Origin: Deltaproteobacteria bacterium
GTDB taxonomy: Bacteria; Desulfobacterota; Binatia; Bin18
Assembly: GCA_016874775.1 (NCBI GenBank)
Contig: VGTJ01000022.1
Coordinates: forward strand, 1-43,835
DNA: 43,835 nt
Direction: 5' to 3'
Shown here: piece after piece, positions 1 through 9,048 of the stretch
How positions within the stretch are numbered: the stretch's first letter is position 1
How the letters are laid out: each line of letters begins with the position of its first letter
Notes under the pieces: model-generated
Seen by the model: the letters and a program-made list of their open reading frames with translations, nothing else
Told to the model about the DNA's origin: nothing
The model's database searches: none
Translations under genes and position numbers: made by a program

Positions 1-2
1 GT

Positions 3-593
3 CGCCCGCGTTCATCCAGCTCTTCGACCAGACTTCGATACTTAGACCGAAGCCAGCACACAATGGTCTCGTCTCTCATCCCTGCTCTTGTGCAGAGGCT
101 CTCCACTCCGGTCAATCACTATTGCGGTAAGTTGTTTCCTGCCACCGCCTTAGTTGCCTACTATCAATTGTGGGAAAACTTTTGGACACAGACTATCGTA
201 TCCTCGCCCTGGTTTACCGCTGGACGCAATGAGTATCTATTCTTTGGTCGCCCCGAGTATCTTGACCTCATCACAGATGAGATTGTACGCAGCCGGACTT
301 TGCTTGAAGCGATGATGAGCAAAGCAGAAACCGCTGACCAGAAGGCGAGAGCGAACCTCCTCTTCCGTGCCTTTTCCTACTATGAAGCGTCAGCACTATC
401 GTATGCGGGGCTCAAGAAGAACGCCTCGACGATGACTAGCTCCACACAGGCCGTTCCACCAGAGGAAGCCGAAACGCATGCCTACTACAAGAAGTTGGCA
501 GCAAAACGACGGACGCTGGTTGAGGAGTTTCAGCACGACCCCGCGCTTGTCCATCCTCTCCCATTCAATCGCTATTCTACACTCCGTTGGTAA
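3..593 (+). CDS. C-terminal part of a DUF4838-like protein (5' end outside window)
   Basis: This reading frame is open to the left edge, so the gene is probably truncated by the window; an internal ATG at 63 would give 176 residues. The stretch with YYQLWENFW, SPWF, YLDLIT and a later AFSYYEASALSY resembles the C-terminal part of DUF4838 proteins, which have no defined reaction but are often linked to polysaccharide metabolism. The first 25 codons of this frame look poor (a serine run), whereas the frame one base earlier reads FIQLFDQ...PAHNGL, which fits the family better, so a frameshift near position 80 is possible. The stop is two bases upstream of the next gene, which suggests co-transcription. 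The family call comes from remembered motifs and is moderately certain. Confidence 0.5.
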   Translation, partial: RPRSSSSSTRLRYLDRSQHTMVSSLIPALVQRLSTPVNHYCGKLFPATALVAYYQLWENFWTQTIVSSPWFTAGRNEYLFFGRPEYLDLITDEIVRSRTLLEAMMSKAETADQKARANLLFRAFSYYEASALSYAGLKKNASTMTSSTQAVPPEEAETHAYYKKLAAKRRTLVEEFQHDPALVHPLPFNRYSTLRW

Positions 594-594
594 C

Positions 595-2799
595 ATGATG
601 ACTCACGCGATGAGAAATGCCCTGCAAATGGGCAAAACCTTTGGTCCAACCTGGCTTCTGTATCGGCTTGGCTATGCCTTGCGTGTTCGTAGCGGTATGC
701 TTCGCTATCAGTTGCCGGTGACAAGCTGGGATGCACAGCCGCTCTCAGAGATGCTTCGTGATCCAGTGCTTGTTGAGCCGCAACGTTACCTGGCTTACCG
801 TCGCGAACACAGTCCCCACTTCTTCTTTGCTCCGGCACATCGGTCCCAGTACCAGGCTGCACTGCAGCTCTGGGATAAGGAGGGGAGTAAGGAAGGGAAA
901 CGCGTCGTCCACGCTGCTGAGAAACTCTCTTACGGTGTATTCACCTATTTTTCACGCACGCCAGTAGTTATTGGTTGCCCACCGCAATGGCATCGCAATC
1001 CATATTCGCAACAGGTGCCGCGACAGGAACGTCATTGGAGTGATATCGATGACTTTGCTGATGGCGACATTAAACTCATCTGGGAGCCGAACCGCTTCAG
1101 TTTCGTATACGCCCTCGTCCGTGCCTATTGGCGCACGGGAGATGAGCGCTATGCCGAACTCTTCTGGAAACTTGTTGAGGACTGGCGACAGCACAATCCA
1201 CCCCAACAGGGAGTGAACTGGAAGTGCGGCCAAGAGATCAGCTTCCGCGTTATGGAGTGGTGCTTCGGGTTGTATGGCTTTCTCGATGCGCAGGCAACGA
1301 CTCCGCAGCGTGCGGTGATGCTGGCGCAGATGATTGCAGTCTCAGGGCAGCGCATTGCAGCAAACCTGTCCTATGCACTCAACCAGAACAACAACCACGG
1401 CATTAGTGAAGGGGCAGGGTTATGGACGATTGGTCTGCTCTTTCCTGAATTTGCATCGGCGCAGGGGTGGCAAGACAGCGGACGGCAGGTATTGGAAACG
1501 CAAGCCGAGAAGCTCATCGACGGCGATGGCGCGTTTTCGCAACATTCAGTGAATTATCATCGAGTGATGTTACACGACTACCTGTGGAGTTTACGCCTGG
1601 GCGAGGTGTATGGGCACCGCCTCAGCGTAAAAGTGTATAACCAAGTACGAAAAGCGACCACGTGGCTCTACCAAATACAAGACGACGTGAGTGGTCGGGT
1701 GCCCAATTATGGTGCCAACGATGGCGCCTTGGTATTACCGTTGACGAATTGCGACTATCAAGATTATCGCCCGGTGCTCCAGTCTGCACACTATATTACG
1801 CAGGGAACTCGCTGTTACCCAAGTGGCGCATGGGATGAAGAGTCGCTGTGGCTGTGTGGTCTAGAGGCACTGAATGCGCCGTTGGTCGTACCCTCTCGTA
1901 CGGACCTCCAGGCAACGGATAGTGGGTATTATACGTTACGGTCACCACAGAGCTTTGCGTTTGTTCGCTGTGGTCCCTTTCGCTACCGACCTGGAGAGGC
2001 AGACCTGTTGCATCTGGACCTGTGGTGGCGCGGACAAAACATCGCGAGTGATGCCGGAACCTATAGCTACAATGCCGCGGTGCCGTGGAATAACCCGTTC
2101 GCGCACACTGCCTACCACAATACCGTGACAGTCGATGGCGCTGACCAGATGGAGCGCGTCAATAAGTTCCTCTGGTTACCCTGGGCGAATGGACGCGTGC
2201 GTTGCTATGGTCAGTCGGTGCGCAAGACGTTGACCTATTGGGAAGGAGAACATGATGGGTACGCACGCCTTCCCGATCCGGTGTCGTACCGTCGCGGCAT
2301 TCTCCGCTTAGGGGAGGGCTGGTGGGCAGTGGTCGATGTGCTTCGTAGTGCAGTCCCACATCAATATCGGTTACACTGGTTATTGGCCGATTATCCCTAT
2401 AAGTGGAACGAAGCAGGAAAATCGCTTAGTGTAATGACGCTCGCCGGAAGGTACTATATGCGCATGATGACCTTAGCGGAAAATGCGCGAGCGTCACTCG
2501 TCCGCGCCGATCATGAAAGTCCTCGCGGGTGGCGGGCGCCATACTATTATTATCGGGAGCCTGCTCTGTCTGTTGATCTGCGTGCGTCGGCTCCATCGCT
2601 CGTTTGTTGGACAGTGTTTGGCCCACAACCGAGCGAGATTCGCCAGGACGAAACGACCCTTGAGATTCGCACCGAGCGCTGGCACGCAACTGTGAAGCAA
2701 AGCGTGGAGGCTGACGGACGACATCCGCTGGTGACGAGCGTTCTGGTGTCTGGTGCGTGGCACGACCGATTGGAGATGAACTCATGCATGTCCTCTTAA
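595..2799 (+). CDS. Heparinase II/III family protein (alginate lyase-like)
   Basis: A protein of 734 residues with the two-part architecture of the heparinase II/III family: an alpha/alpha toroid in the first half (motifs CGQEISFRVMEW, NQNNNHGISEGAGLW and FSQHSVNYHRVMLHDYLW) and a beta-sandwich half (HLDLWWRGQNIASDAGTYSYN, then AYHNTVTVDG). The NNH and YHR residues are where the family has its catalytic Asn/His/Tyr. Family members cleave uronic-acid polysaccharides by beta-elimination. In capsule or exopolysaccharide loci they are thought to trim the polymer made by the neighbours. There is no clear signal peptide. The ATG at 595, directly after the upstream stop, is preferred over an in-frame ATG at 478 that lies inside the preceding gene. 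The 3' end overlaps the glycosyltransferase gene by 16 bases, so the two are translationally coupled. Confidence 0.85.
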   Translation: MMTHAMRNALQMGKTFGPTWLLYRLGYALRVRSGMLRYQLPVTSWDAQPLSEMLRDPVLVEPQRYLAYRREHSPHFFFAPAHRSQYQAALQLWDKEGSKEGKRVVHAAEKLSYGVFTYFSRTPVVIGCPPQWHRNPYSQQVPRQERHWSDIDDFADGDIKLIWEPNRFSFVYALVRAYWRTGDERYAELFWKLVEDWRQHNPPQQGVNWKCGQEISFRVMEWCFGLYGFLDAQATTPQRAVMLAQMIAVSGQRIAANLSYALNQNNNHGISEGAGLWTIGLLFPEFASAQGWQDSGRQVLETQAEKLIDGDGAFSQHSVNYHRVMLHDYLWSLRLGEVYGHRLSVKVYNQVRKATTWLYQIQDDVSGRVPNYGANDGALVLPLTNCDYQDYRPVLQSAHYITQGTRCYPSGAWDEESLWLCGLEALNAPLVVPSRTDLQATDSGYYTLRSPQSFAFVRCGPFRYRPGEADLLHLDLWWRGQNIASDAGTYSYNAAVPWNNPFAHTAYHNTVTVDGADQMERVNKFLWLPWANGRVRCYGQSVRKTLTYWEGEHDGYARLPDPVSYRRGILRLGEGWWAVVDVLRSAVPHQYRLHWLLADYPYKWNEAGKSLSVMTLAGRYYMRMMTLAENARASLVRADHESPRGWRAPYYYYREPALSVDLRASAPSLVCWTVFGPQPSEIRQDETTLEIRTERWHATVKQSVEADGRHPLVTSVLVSGAWHDRLEMNSCMSS

Positions 2800-4622
2800 T
2801 TCATCAAGCATTTGTTGGACCGCAAGAACCTGGCGGAACACGCCACTATGAACTCGCACAACAGATGCGCGCGCATGGGTACCAGTGCTCGATTGTCGCC
2901 AGTGACATCAGTTACCTCTCTGGGCAGTCCGTAGTACAAAAAACTGGGCTGGTGAGCGAGCAGGACTGTAACGGGGTACGGGTGTTGCGTGCCTATACCT
3001 ATCCGGCACTGCATCGCAGCTTTGTTTGGCGAGTTGTCTCGTTCGTGAGTTTTATGTGTACCTCAGTGTGGGCTGGGTTACGAGCTGGACCCGTGGATGT
3101 GGTGATGGGCACGTCGCCGCCGATTTTTCAGGCGGTGTCAGCCTGGCTGGTGGCCCTCCTGCGACGCAAGCCCTTTCTCCTTGAGATACGTGATCTCTGG
3201 CCGGAGTTTGCCATTGATATGGGGGTGCTGAAAAATCCGTTGCTCATTGCGCTGTCGCGCTGGCTCGAAGGATTTCTGTATGCCCGCGCAACGCATTTGT
3301 TAGTGAATTCTCCTGCATATCGAGCATACCTCATTAATAAGGGAACTCCGGCAAGCAAAGTCAGTCTCATCCCCAATGGTGTCGACCCTGACATGTTTAC
3401 CCCAGAGGCCGACGGAAACGCGATTCGTCAACGTTGGCAACTCGGAGATCGTTTTGTGGTGACGTATGCCGGAGCACTTGGGATCGCCAACGACATTCCG
3501 GTGATGCTACAGGCCGCAGAACAGCTCCGCGACGACGATCATATTCGTTTCTTAATCGTGGGTGATGGTAAAGAACGGGCTGCGCTTGAAGCGCAAGCGC
3601 AACAGATGGGCCTGTCCAATGTTCTCTTTACCGGACCGCAACCGAAGTCGGAGATGCCTGCCGTTCTTGCGGCCTCTGACGCCTGTATCGCGATTCTGCA
3701 AAATATCCAACTTTTCCGTACAACGTATCCGAATAAAGTCTTCGATTATATGGCGGCGGGACGGCCAACGCTGCTCGCCATCGATGGTGTCATTCGCGAT
3801 GTTATTGACGCCGCGCACGGTGGGGTATTTGTTCCTCCTGGGAATGCTGCGGCGCTGGCCGAGGCAGTCCTGTCGCTGAGCCGTAATCGGGCACAAGCAC
3901 GCGCAATGGGCACCTCCGCCCGTACGTATGTGGTCGAGCACTTCAATCGGCAGCGGCAAGCGGAACATTTTGTGAATCTTATGCAGGACGTTGCGCAGAT
4001 GAACGACAGAAGATCCAGCTCACGACGCCTCAGCAAAAGGATATTTGACCTAGCGCTTACGGTTCCAGCGTTGGTGCTCCTCTCCCCACTCCTTCTCGTG
4101 ATTGCTCTCCTCGTGCGGTTTAAGCTTGGGAGCCCCGTGCTCTTTTGTCAGCAACGCCCTGGTCTGCATGGCAAACCTTTTACCATTTATAAGTTTCGCA
4201 CTATGACGGATACGCGCGACGCGCAGGGCAATCTTTTGCCTGACAGTGAGCGGCTCCCGGCGTTTGGTCGACTTCTGCGCAGCACCAGTTTGGACGAACT
4301 GCCGGAACTGTTCAACGTGCTTACTGGAGATATGAGCGTTGTCGGACCACGACCGCTGTTGATGCAATATCTTGATCGTTACACCCCTGAGCAAAAGCGG
4401 CGACACGAGGTCATGCCTGGCATAACTGGTTGGGCGCAGGTAAACGGACGTAATGCGCTCTCGTGGCCTGAGAAGTTTGCTTTGGAGGTCTGGTACGTCG
4501 ACCACGGATCGTTATGGCTCGATGTAAAGATCCTCTGTCTGACAGTAGCAAAAATATTCCAGCGTGAGGGAATCAACCAACCTGGGCATGCGACTGCGCA
4601 GGAGTTCAAGGGAAACTCCTAA
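2784..4622 (+). CDS. Fused GT4 glycosyltransferase / polyprenyl-phosphate sugar-1-phosphate transferase
   Basis: A 612-residue two-domain protein. Residues 1 to about 405 form a WbuB-like GT4 glycosyltransferase (N-terminal HQAFVGPQEPGGTRHYEL, donor-site VVTYAGALG, and TTYPNKVFDYMAAGRPTL near the C-terminal Rossmann fold). From residue 417 a monotopic phosphoglycosyl transferase starts, with the re-entrant hydrophobic helix after KRIFDLALTVPALVLLSPLL, the KFRTM motif, the catalytic Asp-Glu pair at 504-505 in SLDELPEL, and VVGPRPLL. The second domain would move a sugar-1-phosphate from UDP-sugar to undecaprenyl phosphate at the inner membrane, and the first would add the next sugar. The ATG at 2784 has GGAG upstream. 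With pglD, pglE and pglF homologues downstream, bacillosamine is a likely substrate; that specificity is inferred. Confidence 0.88.
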   Translation: MHVLLIHQAFVGPQEPGGTRHYELAQQMRAHGYQCSIVASDISYLSGQSVVQKTGLVSEQDCNGVRVLRAYTYPALHRSFVWRVVSFVSFMCTSVWAGLRAGPVDVVMGTSPPIFQAVSAWLVALLRRKPFLLEIRDLWPEFAIDMGVLKNPLLIALSRWLEGFLYARATHLLVNSPAYRAYLINKGTPASKVSLIPNGVDPDMFTPEADGNAIRQRWQLGDRFVVTYAGALGIANDIPVMLQAAEQLRDDDHIRFLIVGDGKERAALEAQAQQMGLSNVLFTGPQPKSEMPAVLAASDACIAILQNIQLFRTTYPNKVFDYMAAGRPTLLAIDGVIRDVIDAAHGGVFVPPGNAAALAEAVLSLSRNRAQARAMGTSARTYVVEHFNRQRQAEHFVNLMQDVAQMNDRRSSSRRLSKRIFDLALTVPALVLLSPLLLVIALLVRFKLGSPVLFCQQRPGLHGKPFTIYKFRTMTDTRDAQGNLLPDSERLPAFGRLLRSTSLDELPELFNVLTGDMSVVGPRPLLMQYLDRYTPEQKRRHEVMPGITGWAQVNGRNALSWPEKFALEVWYVDHGSLWLDVKILCLTVAKIFQREGINQPGHATAQEFKGNS

Positions 4623-4654
4623 AGCAGTCCACGAAAGCTTAGGACTCACGCTTT

Positions 4655-4681
4655 GTCACCCTTCGTTGCACTCAGGGTGAC
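4655..4681. repeat. Palindromic hairpin, CACCCT family
   Basis: GTCACCCT (4655-4662) and AGGGTGAC (4674-4681) pair perfectly over 8 bases with an 11-base loop. There is no T tract on either side, so this is not a standard intrinsic terminator. The same plan, a CACCCT stem with an 11-base loop, recurs at 29699-29727. Confidence 0.6.
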
Positions 4682-4717
4682 AGCACTCGTGTACCAATCT
4701 TTCATGGTCCGATTTAG
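4659..4717 (+). repeat. Dispersed 59-bp intergenic repeat, copy 1
   Basis: It aligns without gaps to 16472-16530 with 49 of 59 identical bases by eye, starting CCCTTCGTT and ending TCCGATTTAG. A partial copy of the middle section follows at 4718-4750. It is non-coding and its role is unknown. Confidence 0.65.
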
Positions 4718-5081
4718 CACTCAGCGTGACAGCTTTGCTGTATCAATCTTCCGTACCGTGCGGTCGGACGACGTGGCGGGAAAGGCGAGCTTTCTTGCGC
4801 CCTCATTCTGTTAGTCTTTTCTCTAGGCACATTTTTCCTACGTGTTTTTTCCACCGGAAACTACGAGTGAGAGACGTTGGTCTCTAAGTTGTCCTCGTGC
4901 CGGTCGATATGTTCAGCAGGGTCGGATTCTTCCTTTTCTCTATCTGGCCAACGCCTGAACGATACAAACATAAAGTGATGTATTCGTGCAAAACCTTCCT
5001 GGTCGCTCAACCGCCATGTCGAGAGAAGACGAGAGAAGGCATACGGGGGCGCGAAAGTCACGGTGCGTGTGGGGGGAATTG

Positions 5082-5762
5082 ATGTCTAACGAAAATAAAC
5101 AGATTGTGATCTATGGCGCGGGCGGGTTTGCCAGGGAAGTGGCATGGCTTGCTGAGTCATGCAGCAGCGACGTGCAACGGTATGAAGTCGTGGGCTTCAT
5201 CGACGACAATGCCACCGCGTATGGGCGGAAGCTGAATGATGTGCCAGTGATGAGTTTGGTTACTGCCTATGAGCGGTTTCCTGACGCTTTAGTGATAGGT
5301 GGCATTGGAGCACCGCACCTCCGCCAGCGGGTGATGGAGAAGGCAGTAGCCAGGGGGTTTGCGGTCGCGACCCTCGTTCATCCACACACCGCCTATAGTC
5401 GCTGGGTGACGATCGGTACAGGGACGGTGATTTGTGTAGGTTGCACCATTACGACGAACATCACGCTGGGGCAGCATGTTCAGATTAACCTTGATTGCAC
5501 GATCGGACACGACGTGGTGATGGATGACTATGTCACGTTAGCGCCTGGGGTGCATGTCTCGGGACAGGTCAGATTGGGAAAGCGCGTCTATGTGGGGACT
5601 GGCGCGGTGATCATCAACGGTACCGAAGCTGAACCATTGATCATTGAGGATGATGTCACCATTGGTGCAGGAGCGTGCGTGACGAGATCTGTTTTTCGCG
5701 GCGAGACGGTCGTCGGTGTTCCAGCAAAGCCGATGCTGAAAACGACGGCACGTGCTGCGTAA
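5082..5762 (+). CDS. pglD: PglD/NeuD-like sugar O/N-acetyltransferase
   Basis: A 226-residue protein with an N-terminal Rossmann-like part (IVIYGAGGFAREVAWL, then GFIDDN) and a C-terminal left-handed beta-helix of hexapeptide repeats from about residue 100 (GTVICVGCTITTNITLG and following). The likely catalytic base is His143 in CTIGHDVVMDDYV, the position of the general base in PglD. The family transfers acetyl from acetyl-CoA to an amino group of a UDP-sugar. The ATG at 5082 is chosen because the fold starts at once and a GGGGGG run precedes it; an in-frame ATG at 4986 would add unrelated residues. Neighbouring PglE-, PglF- and PglC-like genes support UDP-4-amino-sugar N-acetylation. The exact substrate is inferred. 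Confidence 0.8.
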   Translation: MSNENKQIVIYGAGGFAREVAWLAESCSSDVQRYEVVGFIDDNATAYGRKLNDVPVMSLVTAYERFPDALVIGGIGAPHLRQRVMEKAVARGFAVATLVHPHTAYSRWVTIGTGTVICVGCTITTNITLGQHVQINLDCTIGHDVVMDDYVTLAPGVHVSGQVRLGKRVYVGTGAVIINGTEAEPLIIEDDVTIGAGACVTRSVFRGETVVGVPAKPMLKTTARAA

Positions 5763-5822
5763 CGCGCCAATCAACCATCAGCGTTTCATCTTTTGCGAGA
5801 AATCACGGGTATGGGGGCAACT

Positions 5823-6992
5823 ATGGAAAAATCACAAGGACAACAGCAACCGTTATCTATCATTCATCCAACACTCCCCTCCTTTGCGGAGATCGAACGT
5901 GTCGTTCGCAGCAGTTGGGAGTCTGGGATCGTGACCGTCGGTCCAACGGTTCGTACGTTTGAAGAGGAAGTGTGTCAGTACACAGGGGTGCGGTATGCGA
6001 TTGCCTTCTCGTCGTGCACTGCGGGCCTCATGCTCGCCCCGCGAGCAATGAATTTGCCGCCTGGGAGCGAGGTTATCGTGCCGTCGTTCACGTTTACCGC
6101 TACTGCCCAAGCTTTGGTTTGGAATGGACTCATTCCGGTTTTTACCGACTGTTTGCCTGGTACCTGTACGTTAGACCCCGAAGATGTTGAACGAAACATC
6201 ACGCCAAAGACGGTCGCGATTTGCCCAGTGTACATCTACGGCTTGCCGCCGGATATCGAACCTCTGACGGACATCAGTGCGCGCAAAGGCGTGCCACTCT
6301 ATTTCGATAGTGCGCAGGGACTGGGCGCAACTTACCGAGGAGTAACGGCAGGTGGGTTCGGTACGTGCGAGGTGTTCTCCTTGAGTCCGACTAAGGTCGT
6401 GACGGCGATGGAAGGTGGGATTGTGACGACGAATGATAACTTGCTCGCAGATCGACTTCGATCGATGCGGGATTACGGCAAGGACCCCGCCAACGGGGAA
6501 GATATGTTGTACTTTGGCCTGTCGGCGCGGATGGGAGAAGTGAATGCTGCTGTTGGGTTGTTGTCTTTGCGGAATATAGAACAGCTCGTGAGGGTGCGAC
6601 GGCAATGGATTGACGCATACCGTGAGCGCCTTGGCAGAATTCCTGGGTGCCGGGCGCAGGAGATGCCGGCAGATCGAACCACTAGCGGTAATTACTTCGT
6701 CTTGTTTGTTTCTGACAAAGCGCGTCGGGCACGAGATGAATTGTACTATGCCCTCAAGGAAGCGGGAATACAGACGAAACGGTATTTCTATCCGCCAGTG
6801 CATATGCAGACCGCCTTCCAACGGGTACCGATCCGCGTTAGCTCCCGCATTGCCAATACCACCAAAGCTGCGTACGAAGGGCTCGCATTACCGCTGTACT
6901 CGCACATGACTGAGGAACAATTCGAGCGCGTGTGTGGTCAAGTGGAGTCGCTCTTGGGTGTCGACGTCACTGAGCTGCGACAAGCTGCATAA
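5823..6992 (+). CDS. pglE: DegT/DnrJ/EryC1/StrS sugar aminotransferase (PglE-like)
   Basis: A 389-residue PLP-dependent aminotransferase. The motifs run in the usual order: GPTVRTFEEEV, AFSSCTAGLMLA, the DSAQGLG segment carrying the cofactor-contacting Asp, and the Schiff-base lysine Lys191 in LSPTKVVTAMEGGIV. Such enzymes transfer an amino group from glutamate to a 4-keto (or 3-keto) nucleotide sugar. Placed between an N-acetyltransferase and a membrane 4,6-dehydratase, it fits the second step of UDP-bacillosamine synthesis. Start choice is uncertain: ATG 5823 has a GGGGG tract just upstream, but ATG 5811 and TTG 5793 are in frame. In place of the usual first-strand HRP-type start it has IHPTLPSFAEIERV, still typical for the family. 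Confidence 0.85.
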   Translation: MEKSQGQQQPLSIIHPTLPSFAEIERVVRSSWESGIVTVGPTVRTFEEEVCQYTGVRYAIAFSSCTAGLMLAPRAMNLPPGSEVIVPSFTFTATAQALVWNGLIPVFTDCLPGTCTLDPEDVERNITPKTVAICPVYIYGLPPDIEPLTDISARKGVPLYFDSAQGLGATYRGVTAGGFGTCEVFSLSPTKVVTAMEGGIVTTNDNLLADRLRSMRDYGKDPANGEDMLYFGLSARMGEVNAAVGLLSLRNIEQLVRVRRQWIDAYRERLGRIPGCRAQEMPADRTTSGNYFVLFVSDKARRARDELYYALKEAGIQTKRYFYPPVHMQTAFQRVPIRVSSRIANTTKAAYEGLALPLYSHMTEEQFERVCGQVESLLGVDVTELRQAA

Positions 6993-7122
6993 GCCGGGGG
7001 CCGAGCGGCATACGTGGCTGTCGAGTCGTTCAATGGGGGTTCGTACCACTTCTGCGAATGAGTGCCGGTGCCGCTTTTGGGCGGTACCCGTACGAGATGG
7101 TTTTCTTGCTCTATAATTTGCT

Positions 7123-9048
7123 ATGGCTTTTCTCAATCGGATCCATCGCTACTGCTTACTCATCGGTGTGCAGGTCATCCTTGTCGTTGTTGCGCAGTAC
7201 GGGGCCTTTCTTGCGCGGTTCGACGGGGAAATACCGCCACACTATCTGCATCTGTACCAACAGGGGCTTGTCTGGCTGCTCGTCACGCGTGGCGTGATCT
7301 TTCTTCCCTTTCATCTGTATGGGAGCTTTTGGCGTTACACAGGCCTGTGGGATCTGCGAAACATTATTGCCGCGGTCGCGACAAGTACGGTCGTATTTGC
7401 AGTTGTGACTCGCGTCGGGATGGGCGTATCCTATCCACTGTCGATCCTTGTCGTCGACAGTGTGTTTCTGATCTGCCTCCTCGGTGGTCTACGGCTCGCG
7501 CTCCGGATGTTTGCCGGACGGAGACGGGTAGGGGAGCACAAGCGTGTCCTGATTTATGGAGCAGGAGATGCGGGGGAACGGATCGTGTCGGACATGCAGA
7601 AACGGCGGGTACGAGCGTATGCCCCGATTGGGTTTATTGATGATAATCCCGAGAAGACCGGCATGCGCATTCATGGGGTGCCAGTGCTGGGTACGGGTGC
7701 TGATCTCGCACGCATTCTTGCACGGCAAAAGCCTGATGACGTCTTAGTGGCCATGCCGAGTGAAACGCCAGCTCGACTTGGCGCAGTGGTCAAAGCCCTT
7801 GAACCGTTCAAGATCCCGATCAAGACCCTTCCCACGTTAACTGATATCATCGATGGGAAAGTCACTGTCAGTCAGATTCGTGACCTTGCGGTTGAAGATC
7901 TGCTGGCGCGCCCACCGGTCCAAATGAATCTGCTGCCGGTGCGTGACTTTATCAGAGGAAAACGCGTTCTCGTGACTGGCGCGGGTGGCTCGATTGGCTC
8001 TGAGCTGTGTCGACAGATCGCCCAGTGTGAGCCGGGGATGTTGTTCATGTTGGATAAGGCGGAAAGTGCGTTGTATGAGATCGATATGGAGTTGCGGCGC
8101 AGTGTTCCCGACTGTCCTCGCACAACACTCCTGGTCGATATTACTCATGCCGGTCGCGTTCATGACGTATTCATGCGTCATGCTCCCCAGATCGTCTTCC
8201 ACGCCGCTGCCTACAAGCATGTGCCGATGATGGAGATGCATCCGAGCGAGGCGGTGCTCAATAACGTTGTTGGCACACGGCGGTTGTGTGAAATTGCCGC
8301 GCAACGGGGCGTCGAAACGTTCGTGCAGATCTCAACCGATAAAGCGGTCAATCCGACCAACGTTATGGGAGCGACGAAGCGCGTTGGTGAGTTGATCGTT
8401 CAGGCGACCGCCCGACAATCTGAGGGCCCGCAACAGACAACCTTTTGCGCCGTACGGTTTGGCAACGTACTTGGCAGTAATGGGAGTGTCGTGCCACTGT
8501 TTCTTCAACAGATCAGCCAGGGAGGGCCGGTAACTGTCACTCACCGTGATATCACTCGGTATTTTATGACCATCCCGGAGGCCTCGCAGCTTGTGTTGCT
8601 CGCCGCGACGTTAGCGAAAGGCGGGGAAATTTTCGTCCTGGATATGGGCGAACAGATTCGGGTATTGGACATGGCGCGTCATCTCATACGACTTGCTGGC
8701 TACGTCCCGGAAGAAGAAATTCCGATCGCGTTCACCGGTATGCGTCCTGGCGAGAAACTCTATGAAGAGTTGGTTGGTATGGATGAAACCATCGAGCCCA
8801 GTGGAGAGGTGAAAATCAACCGGGTGCGTCCACGCTGGCACCCTGACCACGCACGATTGACGGCTGACCTCGAAGAACTCGAATGGCTAGCGGAGCAGGG
8901 CCGCGCGAAAGCCATCCTTGCTCTCTTGCGCGAGGTCGTCCCAACATTTCAACTTCCGGAAGTGGGGGCACCACGCCCTTCCAAAGGGGTGCGTGGCAGC
9001 AAGCGAACTGACTCTACAGACGCTAGTGAGTTTTCTGCAGCCGCGTAA
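7123..9048 (+). CDS. pglF: Membrane-bound UDP-sugar 4,6-dehydratase (PglF/WbpM/CapD-like)
   Basis: A 641-residue protein with about four N-terminal transmembrane helices (residues 8-125), a first Rossmann domain (VLIYGAGDAGERIV) and a second, catalytic SDR domain with the nucleotide motif TGAGGSIG at residues 285-292. The catalytic region reads STDKAVNPTNVMGATKR, with Met in place of the SDR tyrosine (MxxxK), as in the long membrane-bound WbpM/PglF group and unlike the short FlaA1 group. It would convert UDP-GlcNAc to the 4-keto-6-deoxy sugar, the first step for bacillosamine or related sugars. Conserved C-terminal MRPGEKLYEEL is present. The ATG at 7123 starts directly before the first helix. 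It closes the polysaccharide locus. Confidence 0.88.
   Translation: MAFLNRIHRYCLLIGVQVILVVVAQYGAFLARFDGEIPPHYLHLYQQGLVWLLVTRGVIFLPFHLYGSFWRYTGLWDLRNIIAAVATSTVVFAVVTRVGMGVSYPLSILVVDSVFLICLLGGLRLALRMFAGRRRVGEHKRVLIYGAGDAGERIVSDMQKRRVRAYAPIGFIDDNPEKTGMRIHGVPVLGTGADLARILARQKPDDVLVAMPSETPARLGAVVKALEPFKIPIKTLPTLTDIIDGKVTVSQIRDLAVEDLLARPPVQMNLLPVRDFIRGKRVLVTGAGGSIGSELCRQIAQCEPGMLFMLDKAESALYEIDMELRRSVPDCPRTTLLVDITHAGRVHDVFMRHAPQIVFHAAAYKHVPMMEMHPSEAVLNNVVGTRRLCEIAAQRGVETFVQISTDKAVNPTNVMGATKRVGELIVQATARQSEGPQQTTFCAVRFGNVLGSNGSVVPLFLQQISQGGPVTVTHRDITRYFMTIPEASQLVLLAATLAKGGEIFVLDMGEQIRVLDMARHLIRLAGYVPEEEIPIAFTGMRPGEKLYEELVGMDETIEPSGEVKINRVRPRWHPDHARLTADLEELEWLAEQGRAKAILALLREVVPTFQLPEVGAPRPSKGVRGSKRTDSTDASEFSAAA

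Larger units (their letters stand above)
4623..5081. other. Intergenic region with palindromic repeats
   Basis: This 459-base stretch separates the GT-PGT fusion from the acetyltransferase. I see no convincing gene. It holds a 59-base dispersed repeat at 4659-4717, a partial second copy directly after it at 4718-4750, and a small perfect hairpin (AGAGAC, loop GTTG, GTCTCT) at 4870-4885. The promoter of the downstream sugar-nucleotide genes may lie here, but I cannot identify it with confidence. Confidence 0.5.

Noticed and set aside
4986-5081. Longer N-terminus for the PglD-like protein starting at ATG 4986
   Set aside because: The 32 extra residues are charged and unrelated to the family, and the start at 5082 has its own G-rich ribosome binding site directly before the Rossmann strand.
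6171-6821. Long open frame on the - strand inside the aminotransferase gene
   Set aside because: It lies wholly within a clear + strand gene, has no recognisable motifs, and is an antisense shadow.
6993-7122. Possible small gene or terminator before the dehydratase gene
   Set aside because: The G-rich start has no matching arm with a T tract, and short frames there lack start signals.
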